A stretch of 64,000 bases of DNA from Ostrinia nubilalis (Eukaryota > Arthropoda > Insecta > Lepidoptera > Crambidae): positions 1,612,001 through 1,676,000 of the forward strand of contig NC_087092.1 in NCBI RefSeq assembly GCF_963855985.1, written 5' to 3'. Shown here piece after piece: positions 24,601 to 36,600 of the stretch (position 1 is the first letter of the stretch; each line of letters begins with the position of its first letter). A model generated the notes under the pieces. The model saw only the letters and a program-made list of their open reading frames with translations, was not told the DNA's origin and ran no database searches. The translations under genes and the position numbers were made by a program.

Positions 24601-27600
24601 GACTAGCCTCGTTGTTCTCTTGATATCTGCGGTACTACGTTTTTGTCGTCTCTGTATCTTCCAGATTAAATATTTCTTCTACTTCTTTTCTTAATGTCGT
24701 TGGAAGGACTAAACGCGTAGTGCGATGAGATGGGCGGTCTAGCCTTTGGTGAGGGAGGTGGCTTGTTTATTCTTGGTTCTCGTACTACTGTTTGACTAGC
24801 TTCATTGTTCTCCCAATTGTATCGTCTTATAGGTTTTCTGCCTATATATTCCTCCAGGTCTGGTTTCTTGTATTTCTTTTCTTTAGTTTAATCCGGCCTT
24901 TTCGTGAGATGGCTTGGTTATTCTTAGTTCTTGTACTGCTACAAGACTAGCTTCATTGTTCTTCCGATTTTATGCTTCTTTTCTTCATATCGTTTTGTTC
25001 GGACTCAGCGTTGATGCAATGATATGGGCGGTCTGGCTTTTGGTGAGGCGGCTTGGTTTTCCTTAGTTCTACTGCTACAAGACTGGCTTCATTTTTTTTT
25101 CTTCAATTTTATGCTACTTTTCTTGATATAGTTGGTAGGACTGAGCGTTGCTGTGATGAGACGGGCGGTCTGGCCTTTGGTGAGATGTCTTGGTTCTTGT
25201 ACTGCTGCTAGAATATCTTCATTTTTCTCCTGAGGTCTGTGTTAGGTAGGTACTGAGTTTTTGAAGTCTTCTTCTTTGTTTACATGTTCCGGGTCAGATA
25301 TTTGTTATGCTTCATTTTTTATTTCTTTGTGTCAGATTTCTTGGATAGTAGATTTTTAAATTTTAGTTCCATTTATCCACAACCTCTTAAAAACTTGACT
25401 CTTTTGGTTTTTTTTTTAACTAATTACTACGGCGATAACTGTGGTTTTGGGATTTTGTCGTCTTCTTTGTTGTCTGTTTTCCCTTGGTCAAATATTTCTT
25501 AAATCTATTTTTTTTTTGTCTTGGGCTAAATAAATCTTCTCTCTTCGATTATTTGATTTGTTTGCACTTTTGACTATTCCGTCGATATATGTGGTTCTGG
25601 CTTTTAGTCGTCTTTTTCGCTGTCTTTTGATATTATTTTTCAATATCTAATGTTTCTTGTGCTGCTTTTCTTATTTCTTTTTATGGTGGGTTAATTTAGT
25701 CTTCTCTCTTTCGTTTCTTGAATAGTGCTTGATGCGGTAAGCGGACGGCGGGCCACTAGAAACGGCATTTTAGGAGCGCGTTCATATTTTCCTAACATTA
25801 AACGATTCGCCTTGGTGTAATCTAGTATGATTTCTTTTTAGTTCAATGATCTTTATGCAGGGTGATTGTTGCATTGAGTTTCTTCCTTCCTTTCCATCAG
25901 GTTTTTATTTCTTCACTGTTTCGTGGATATTTTTTTTTCCGTGGGTATTTTTAATTTCTTTCACTAATAAGTTATTTTCCGATGTCTTCAAGATATCCAT
26001 GAATTGTCTTCTTGAGGTAAAAGACAGTGCTAACTGTCTCGTTGGATTAGGTTTTTATGCTCTTGGTGAAATAATGTATTCTCATTGAAAAGATCTTATT
26101 AGATTAAAAATTTCTGGTTGAAATCCGTTTTCCGACGAGGTTATAGAGCAGAGCTTGTTGAGCTGTATGTGTACACTGTAGGTTCACCTTAAATTGTTTG
26201 CAATCTGTAGTTTCTTATTGGAATACGTAGTTTCTGCAATCGATTTGAATATTTTGTGGTTCCTATAGGATTTCTTCATTAAATAGTCAATGGCAAGGTT
26301 TTGGTTCCAGTTTTTGAGTTTTCTTGCTATCAAATAAGTTTTTTTAGGCGGAGTATCTTTCTTCTGTCTATGATGAAGACCTTTTCCAAAATTCCTTGAC
26401 CTTCCCTGTGCATTTAAGTCTCTTAAAACTGTAGTATGTTCGGTTACTCTTTCAATTTTCCGATTCCGGTAAGCTGATGTTCTGTTGATAGTATTTGTCT
26501 ACGCATGTGTAAATATGGCAGTAATCCTGATTCTTTTAGGCTCAAGATTTCTTTGATGATTTTCCAGGTACCTAGTCTGCTATTTGATTGCTGATTCACT
26601 TGTTTCACCGCTAGGTTTATATCTCTCGTTAAGATGTACAAGATCTTGTCTGGTCGCTTTTTGATCAAGTCTGGGATACATAGGTTCGTTGATGTGGTAA
26701 GCTCTTTCTCAAAGTAGATATTTTCCATCGCCAGGTAGTTTGAAAGTGTATGCCTTCGTTTTTTAGCTGTAGAAAGGGGCTTATAACTAGAGGGTTAGTG
26801 AATTATGACTACGGTGTTATTGTATTTTGCATTGTCAAAGCGTCAAGTCTTTTGTTTTTAACATGCTTTCAACAAAATGTTAGTCGGGCCACCTCTTTTT
26901 TGTATGGGTTGTACTTTTGAATGGTTTACGACATGCACATGTGACTATTAGTTGTTTTTGCAAAGCAAAGGATCTCTGTTGTTTCAATTTTTTTTTTTGT
27001 GTATTTTGGCAAATGTGTTTAAAGTATCCATCTACTAATGTTAGTGCAATAGTGAAGTTAAATTTTATTGCTTTTGGAAACTTTTTATGGCGACCAGATG
27101 TTGACCTTTCCTGGTATTCGCTTTGAAATTTTGTGCAATAAGATGTCTTTTATAGAATGTGTTTGGTGAAAGTTTTGTAGGGATCTTTCTTTGTTATCGA
27201 TTATTATTTATACCTACTATAATGACATGCAGGAAGCAGAATACATGTAGATAATAATATGTAGAGTACATGTAGAATCTGTATGTATCAAAATTATTAA
27301 TAAAAAAGTAAAGTTTATGGACCAAAAGTTAGAGCTTTTCATTTGACAAACTATACGATCTATGTTACATATTTTTAAGTGAAAATACTAGATCATAATA
27401 ATTATGCGTTCGCTTTGGTGCTTTTTGGCAAGGTAATTGACACAAAATATTTATAAACAAAGAAAGATAAGGAAAGATCTCACCGGGTTTCGTCGGATTA
27501 GTTTTCTAGGCTTTAAGCTTAGGCGCTGTGCTGGTCACTGTCACCTACTCGATGCTTTTTTCTCACCTACAGTTTTTCTCACACAAAAAAAATTATCTAT

Positions 27601-30600
27601 AACCACTATTTTTTGCACATCTGACTATGTTAATAGTTAATCGCGACTATGATTTCGGGTAATTCACTGTTAGAACATTTGGGTTTCACCGTCGCGTCGG
27701 CGTCAAACGCCGTAGGGCTTTGTAAGTGCCTTTTAGGGTCGGACCGTCTGGAGCGCACGTGTTGCGCACGTCCACTCCCGAAGGCTGCCCAAAACGAACT
27801 CCTAGAGCTCAGTTATACAAACATGATAGTAAAACTCCCGTTTGAAAATTCCAAGTAGTTTACGCGGTATAAAAATTCAAAGTTACCTATTTTTTTACTT
27901 CAAAATTATGCAAAAATATTCTCACTCGTTAACTAATAACATTTAATTCAGAATTGTTATAATACTTCATAGAGCTCTTAAAACTACACGTAATAAGCGT
28001 ATTAAGTGCTTCGTAAACGTATTCAGTTAATTAGGAAAAATGATATTAGTGATTTTTGTTTTTATTTTTTTTTTCTCAATTATACCTTAATATATGCAAA
28101 CATTTTTAATTGCAAGATATAGTCTGATATTTAATCTAATTGTATAAAAAAAAACAGCTTTAAATTCCGTGATATATTTGAGGAAAATCAAATTGAAAAT
28201 ATGCGCCATATAGAATTGTAAATTTCCCATCACTTTTTAATAGCAATATTTCTTTTGGATGTTTAAATATCATCAGCTCGATTGTACCAAATTATTGTAT
28301 TGACATTCGATTTACATTAGGTTTCAAATCGATGAGAAAATTATTAAAGGTAGGCTAAATTCGACTTCCTAGATTTGTTTACATACTTTTTTAGTTAGTT
28401 ACTTACATACAACTTAAGTTAATATAAGAGTGTTAAAAAAGAAAAAAGACTCGACTTGAGAACCTCCTCCTTTTTTTGAAGTCGGTTAAAAACAATGTGA
28501 ATGTGATTTTTTAGAACCTTCAACACTATGCACATAACAGGCGGGATTTGAAACTTTTTAGACATGAATTATTCCTTCCAAAATTGTCGACCCTAGACGC
28601 GTAAAAATTTTACTAAGACGTTTTATGTTTTTTCTCAAATATATCACGGAGTTTAAAGATGATTTTATTAATACAATTAGATTAAATATCAGACTATATC
28701 TTGCAATTAAAAATGTTTGCATATATTAAGGTATAATTGAGAAAAAAAATAAAAACAAAAATCACTAAAATAATTTTTCCTAATTAACTGAATGCGTTCA
28801 CGAAGCACTTAATACGCTTATTACGTGTAGTTTTAAGAGCTCTATGAAGTATTATAACAATTCTGAATTAAATGTTATAAGTTAACGAGTGAGAATATTT
28901 TTGCATAATTTTGAAGTTAAAAAATAGGTAACTTTGAATTGTTATACCGCGAAAACTACGTGGAATTTTCAAACGGGAGTTTTACTATCATGTTTGTATA
29001 ACTGAGCTCTATACGTTTCATCAAATCAATGAGAATGTCCGATTATACAGTCCCATAACACACTGTGCCGCGGTGCAAGTTCTGAGATTTTCCATTAATT
29101 ACATGAGGCTGTAAAGAGACGGGAAGTGGGTTCAGAAAAACAATAACATGGGGTGTAAAATATCACGTGACGTGAGTAATGGACGACCCTTATCTGTGGT
29201 GATAGTTGATAGTGACTTTAGTCCCAGTCCGCGGTCATATACCGCGGCTCATGGGTTTTGGTTAATTGGCTCATCAGTACTTATTGGCTCAACGATTCAG
29301 CAGCCGCTGGAAGGTACCTTGTGCGGCTTGGCGCACTCGGGGTGCTTGGCGTGGTAGATGCTGAAGTGCTTGCGGTGCGGGTTGAGCGCGAGCACGGTGC
29401 CGACGCAGTGCGTTGACGCGGGAGGTACCTTGTGCGGCTTGGCGCACTCGGGGTGCTTGGCGTGGTAGATGCTGAAGTGCTTGCGGTGCGGGTTGAGCGC
29501 GAGCACGGTGCCGACGCAGTGCGTTGACGCGGGAGGTACCTTGTGCGGCTTGGCGCACTCGGGGTGCTTGGCGTGGTAGATGCTGAAGTGCTTGCGGTGC
29601 GGGTTGAGCGCGAGCACGGTGCCGACGCAGTGCGTTGACGCGGGAGGTACCTTGTGCGGCTTGGCGCACTCGGGGTGCTTGGCGTGGTAGATGCTGAAGT
29701 GCTTGCGGTGCGGGTTGAGCGCGAGCACGGTGCCGACGCAGTGCGTTGACGCGGGAGGTACCTTGTGCGGCTTGGCGCACTCGGGGTGCTTGGCGTGGTA
29801 GATGCTGAAGTGCTTGCGGTGCGGGTTGAGCGCGAGCACGGTGCCGACGCAGTGCGTTGACGCGGGAGGTACCTTGTGCGGCTTGGCGCACTCGGGGTGC
29901 TTGGCGTGGTAGATGCTGAAGTGCTTGCGGTGCGGGTTGAGCGCGAGCACGGTGCCGACGCAGTGCGTTGACGCGGGAGGTACCTTGTGCGGCTTGGCGC
30001 ACTCGGGGTGCTTGGCGTGGTAGATGCTGAAGTGCTTGCGGTGCGGGTTGAGCGCGAGCACGGTGCCGACGCAGTGCGTTGACGCGGGAGGTACCTTGTG
30101 CGGCTTGGCGCACTCGGGGTGCTTGGCGTGGTAGATGCTGAAGTGCTTGCGGTGCGGGTTGAGCGCGAGCACGGTGCCGACGCAGTGCGTTGACGCGGGA
30201 GGTACCTTGTGCGGCTTGGCGCACTCGGGGTGCTTGGCGTGGTAGATGCTGAAGTGCTTGCGGTGCGGGTTGAGCGCGAGCACGGTGCCGACGCAGTGCG
30301 TTGACGCGGGAGGTACCTTGTGCGGCTTGGCGCACTCGGGGTGCTTGGCGTGGTAGATGCTGAAGTGCTTGCGGTGCGGGTTGAGCGCGAGCACGGTGCC
30401 GACGCAGTGCGTTGACGCGGGAGGTACCTTGTGCGGCTTGGCGCACTCGGGGTGCTTGGCGTGGTAGATGCTGAAGTGCTTGCGGTGCGGGTTGAGCGCG
30501 AGCACGGTGCCGACGCAGTGCGTTGACGCGGGAGGTACCTTGTGCGGCTTGGCGCACTCGGGGTGCTTGGCGTGGTAGATGCTGAAGTGCTTGCGGTGCG

Positions 30601-33600
30601 GGTTGAGCGCGAGCACGGTGCCGACGCAGTGCGTTGACGCGGGAGGTACCTTGTGCGGCTTGGCGCACTCGGGGTGCTTGGCGTGGTAGATGCTGAAGTG
30701 CTTGCGGTGCGGGTTGAGCGCGAGCACGGTGCCGACGCAGTGCGTTGACGCGGGAGGTACCTTGTGCGGCTTGGCGCACTCGGGGTGCTTGGCGTGGTAG
30801 ATGCTGAAGTGCTTGCGGTGCGGGTTGAGCGCGAGCACGGTGCCGACGCAGTGCGTTGACGCGGGAGGTACCTTGTGCGGCTTGGCGCACTCGGGGTGCT
30901 TGGCGTGGTAGATGCTGAAGTGCTTGCGGTGCGGGTTGAGCGCGAGCACGGTGCCGACGCAGTGCGTTGACGCGGGAGGTACCTTGTGCGGCTTGGCGCA
31001 CTCGGGGTGCTTGGCGTGGTAGATGCTGAAGTGCTTGCGGTGCGGGTTGAGCGCGAGCACGGTGCCGACGCAGTGCGTTGACGCGGGAGGTACCTTGTGC
31101 GGCTTGGCGCACTCGGGGTGCTTGGCGTGGTAGATGCTGAAGTGCTTGCGGTGCGGGTTGAGCGCGAGCACGGTGCCGACGCAGTGCGTTGACGCGGGAG
31201 GTACCTTGTGCGGCTTGGCGCACTCGGGGTGCTTGGCGTGGTAGATGCTGAAGTGCTTGCGGTGCGGGTTGAGCGCGAGCACGGTGCCGACGCAGTGCGT
31301 TGACGCGGGAGGTACCTTGTGCGGCTTGGCGCACTCGGGGTGCTTGGCGTGGTAGATGCTGAAGTGCTTGCGGTGCGGGTTGAGCGCGAGCACGGTGCCG
31401 ACGCAGTTCCGCGCGTTGACTCGAAGTTCGCCGCCGCCCAGCGACAGCTGTAGTACGCGCCGGAACCACTCGATGTTGCGCTCCACCATCAGGTACGCGA
31501 AGAGTAGCGTCTTGTTCCTGAAAAATTTATAAACTTAAGCGCCTACGCAAACTTGCACGGCTGCACAAAGTGCGTGAGCCCGCCCACCCAAAGCGCGTGT
31601 CAGACGCATGCGCTGCTCACATTATTCTTCGATAGTAATGCAATCGCCCGCGCGATTAGAAATTATTTTATAAGGAGACTGGAATACTTTTTTTGTTAGC
31701 GTCATGAGTCGCCTCCAGTGTTGTACACTATTGTAATTTCATTTTTTTTTATTGTAATAATTTTAATGGAATCGAGTGTATTTGCTCAAAATGGCAAAAA
31801 ATTGAAGCGGTGAGATAGTGGCGCCTTCTTGTCAATGTTTATTTTAATTTTATTTTATTATATTTATTTTGATTAATGATTTTTTGTAATTTTAAAATGT
31901 TGGTTGGAGAGGCACCCACTGAAAACCAGCGTCGGGGCATGCTGAGCAGGCGCCTTTTTGGCACAAAAATATGCGTGTATGTATAGTTTTTTTAAGTCCC
32001 TTTGTTCTGTTTTTTATTTTCTTTTTGTGTCAAATAAAGTTTTTCTTATTCTTATTCTTTTGCGCACCGTCTCAGCTGCTCCCCCATACTGCAACTGCAA
32101 CGAAACTGCAACTTTCTAATGATTCTGATGAATGAAACTGAAACTGAGTTTCAAACTGGTCGCGTCATTTGTGGTCTCTCAACGGACGCTATGGCAAAAA
32201 CTTAGATGCAACTCAAAAGTAACTAGTAGCAGTTGCAGTTCGTTGCAGTTGCGTTTCACCGTCTGTTCTGGGCCAAAGGGACGCTAAAACTTGCGCGGGC
32301 GCACGCAGCGGGTGCCTGCACCGGTCGTCTGACGCGGGTCCGCGCACGCTCGTGGCGTGCGATCTGCTACCCGCATCGCACCTGTGGGATCCCGTGTCAA
32401 GCGTCCACGGCAAACTGCGCTATTCTTGATTCAAACACTAGCGTAGCGTAGGCACTGAGACTCGTCTTATTTAGTAGACCCTACCCACTAAACTCTCCAC
32501 CGTGTATAAAAAAACATATTAGTTGCGGGCGTCGTAGTTGTCGCACGTCGTTTACGTATACTAAAAGCTGGATATTCATGTAAAGATAGACAATGTAAGC
32601 CAGTTAAATTAGAATTGCTTTTATTGACTTCAAAAACTAATCATTCCTATCTGTAGGGTAAATAACTACACAAGACACTTTAGCTAGCCACTTACTTGCG
32701 ATACGGCCACACGATCTTGTGGAACTTGGATAGCAACTGCACCCGGCTTTGCATGTCCACCAGTAGTACTATTGTCCGGCAGCCCGGTTTTAACAACCTG
32801 CAACAAATTTTATATAAATACTAGAACAAACGAACTGTTATAAACAACGAAGAAGTCGCCTTCAATGTTCGCAAACAACTATGAAATGAGTAGGCGCATA
32901 TAAAATAGGCCACGCCCATATAAAAACATGCCACGCCCATATCTGACTAGATATTCGAAGTTAGATTATTAGAAAACACAAAACAGTGTCGCAGGCTTGC
33001 CTTAATTTCACTGATACATAATTTAGTATACCTGACTAATCCATTGTATTTCTCGGCCCTCAGCTCGTGGAGCCGCATCTCGGGCTGCGGTTCGTTGTTG
33101 TTCTTCTTGAGGCCATTTTGTTTCTTCCTCTCGTCCTTGTTACGCTGCACCGATTCTTCTTCGACACGACTAGAAAGAATAATATGATCAGCTTAAATAG
33201 TTTAGTTTAGTTTTAGTCCCTGTTGAATTTTTGTAGGCGTGGCTAAAATACATGATGTTCTTTTTCACATTTCCTTCTTTTTACACACAAAATTTGTCAG
33301 CAGAACACAAAAATCAGCATGCAATTACTTGAGGTATTTTTTTTAGGTTCATGAACCTCTGCGCTCACCTATTGCCCAATAAAGCCGATTACTGCTACCG
33401 ACAAATAGGTTGATGACCCCTGCGCTCACCTTTTTTATGCATAACAAGGCAAGTATTTGACCGCAATCGCATCTGGTGTTAAGTGAGATGCAGTCTAGGA
33501 GGTTACATAATTATTTGCCCTGTAAGTGCCTATTCACTCTTGCCTTGAAAAGGTCTAGATTATAGTCACCTATTCCTTCATGAAGCCGCCTACTGCTACC

Positions 33601-36600
33601 GAATCTATGAGGTACACAGGAGCACTCACATGAGGTACGCCATGAGGTATCCGGCGGCGAGCACGAGCGCGACGGTGGCGAGCACGGACAGCGCGGACAG
33701 CGCGTGGTGCGAGCGCAGCGCGAGCAGCGAGCGCTCCGCCCACTCGCACATGCGCGCTGCGAACGCGCCCAGAGCGCTTCTACCCGCTTCGTCTACGAGT
33801 TCCTGGGGACAAATATTGAGGACTAACTTAAGAGGTAGTCGACGACAGACCTCCCTGTGACGCCAATACACGACACTAGCGGCCGCCCGCGTTATCTTAC
33901 GCTTGGATCCCGGTTTAATTTTGCAAAATCCCGGTTTAGTGAGCACCTACGTTCTAAAAGGAAACCCCATGCAAAATTTGAGACTCCTAGCACTTGTAGT
34001 TTCTGAGATTTCGTGATGAGTGAGTCACGGCCGAATACTGAAACGCCATTTAAATATTTGACGGCTTCTCAAATAGTTAAGCAGCTCCTAAACTTACATT
34101 TCGCATACTCAAAACAATATCTGAGCAGTTCTCAATTTTTAAGCACCTCTCAAATTAAGTTGCACTTAAACGCCACTCAAATGAATTTTCGCATACTGAA
34201 ACGCCATTCAACGATAAGCATTACTCAAACAACTGTCAAATCGTCTTAAGCAGCTGTTAAATTTGAGAGTGCTTGCCCGGTATCTTAAATCCTATTCTTA
34301 TACCTAAATCGACCTAAATAGTGGTAAATAAAGTGTGTCATCGTTATAATTTCTTTCGAGCCTCGAGGAAATACCTAGATCTAATCGCAGGAACGCAATA
34401 AGGCTGAACGCTATTGAAAAATATTATTATAATGACATGCAATTCCGAGCGAGGTTCCGCGTCTCTAAAGAAACGGTGTTGTTTCTGGATTCATAATTTG
34501 GAAGCTCTTTGAAACCCCTCACCAAACGCCATACAACCAGTGGACCAAATACTTATTATAACCCTACTGTTCTACGCAACGGGAAGTTATGAACGTGTAC
34601 TAGGTGATATCTTCCACATCTAACAGCCAACTGTGCATCGTATAGTGCACGAAGTAACAACCAAAATAGCTTCTATGAAATCGCAATACATAAACATGCC
34701 TATTTCTGAGGAATAAGGGGACATCGCATAGCAGCATTTCCAAGAGTTGTTGATTTGTCAATTTGATGCTCTGTCAACAATGATAAATGTCAATTGTGGT
34801 TACGTTTCGGTCCACGATCGCCACTTAATAGATTTCAACAATAAAAAGTATCACCTTTAAAATTTATTTTTTTAATTAAATAAAAATACAAGCATAATTT
34901 TTTTTATATGACAAAACGAGATTTATACAGGGTGTTTGGCGCATCGTGTGCCAAAATTATTTGGCGTATAGAATGGGTCATTTCCTATATTTTCAGCCCC
35001 CATAACACGTTCCATGCCAGGCGGCTACTTTTATATTATTTTTTTTAATAATTTCACCAAAATACCCAAATCGCATCATTTAATTTCGATTAAAAAAAAA
35101 ACTACTAGGCGTAGCCTCAAAGTAAGTATTTTGTTTTGACGTGCATTGATGTAGTGTTGCATCAAATCTAAATTTACTGGCAAATATTATCTAGTTTTTT
35201 TTTAATTCAGCTTTAAAGTTTTCCGAAAAGTTAAAAATGGACTGAACATTTAAGTTTACATGGCTATAAAAAAAAATTTAAAAGAGATAGCGATCTTCGG
35301 ATTTTATCAAAACTTCTGTAGTCTATCCCCATTCAAACGGTATACTAATATTGTTTAAATAATAACAACAACTTCACAAATTCCTTAAATTAGTGCATTG
35401 ACTCTACTCGGACTGATTTGCGAAATTTGTGTTTATAGCCCCTTTTTGTGTGAATAGCACGTTAAACACCTAACAGGTAAAAATGATTTATCTTATGCAA
35501 TGAAAAACCTTTTCCCTATCGTTTTTCAGTGTGGATTTCTTGAAATTAAAGACGAAAATTATTATTTTGATCGTTTATTAATTATTACAAATTTTGTTCA
35601 AAACGTCCGCCTCGGCAACGTATACTAATTTCGACTGTTGTCGTATGCAACCACATTTCTCTTTTTATTACTACAAAGGCGTTTTCTATTCGTGGATTAG
35701 AAGAGATACAGTGGCCTGCACGTTCCCCAGACCTAAGTCCCTTAGATTTTTACATCTGGGGACAAACTAAAGAACTGGTGTACGTAATGGATTCAAACAA
35801 TAGAAGAACTACAACAACGAATAGAAAACGCCTTTGTAGTAATAAAAAGAGTAATGTGGCTGCATACGACAACAGTCGAAATTAGAAGAAGATGTCGTGA
35901 GTGTATCTATACGTTGCCGAGGCGGACATTTTGAACAAAATTTGTAATAATTAATAAACGATCAAAATAATTATTTTCGTCTATAATTTCAAGAAATCCA
36001 CATTGAAAAACGATAGGGAAAAGGTTTTTACATTGCGTAAGATAAATCATTTTTACCTGTTAGGTGTTTAACGTGCTATTCACACAAAAAGGGGCTATAA
36101 ACACAAATTTCGCAAATCAGTCCGAGTAGAGTCAATGCACTAATTTAAGGAATTTGTGAAGTTGTTGTTATTATTTAAACAAGATTAGTATACCGTTTGA
36201 ATGGGGAGAGACTAGAGAAGTTTTGATAAAATCCGAAGATCACTATCTCTTTTAATTTTTTTTTTATTGCCATGTAAACTTAAATGTTCAGTCCACTTTT
36301 AACTTTTCGGAAAACTTCAAAGCTGAATTTAAAAAAAACTAGATAATATTTGCCAGTAAATTTAGATTTGATGTAACCCTACATCAATGCACGTCAAAAT
36401 AAAATATTTACTATGAGGCTACGCCTAGTAGTTTTTTTTAAATCGAAATTAAATGATGCAATTTGGGTATTTTGGTGAAATTACTAAAAAAATTAATTTA
36501 AAAGTAGCCGCCTGGCATGGAACGTGTTATGGGGGCTGAAAATATAGGAAATGACCCATTCTATCCGCCAAATCATTTTGGCACACGATGCGCCAAACAC

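Larger units (their letters stand above)
24213..29067. mobile_element. Transib-like non-autonomous element with long inverted arms
   Basis: Ends are CACAGTATGTTATG (left) and, inverted, CACAGTGTGTTATG (right). A 5-bp direct repeat CCGCG flanks them (24208-24212, 29068-29072). The known Transib terminus CACWRTG and the 5-bp GC-rich target duplication both fit. Arms of roughly 450 bp run inward (24213-24290 plus 27825-28200 on the left; about 28630-29067 on the right) around a spacer of about 430 bp. The left arm is interrupted by the retroposon at 24291-27802; without it the element is about 1.3 kb. No transposase was seen. Confidence 0.75.

Noticed and set aside
24213..29067. A functional V(D)J-type recombination signal
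   Set aside because: The heptamer match is expected for Transib ends; no nonamer-spacer arrangement or RAG gene was seen.
29313..31421. CRISPR-like direct repeats
   Set aside because: The units are contiguous with no unique spacers, are 111 bp long, and lie in an insect gene.
29289..31469. 726-residue Arg/Ala/Gln-rich ORF made of 37-residue repeats
   Set aside because: It is a shifted frame of the exon 13 array; the frame that continues DNAJC16 ([15 protein letters not shown]...) is the one at 29297-31489.
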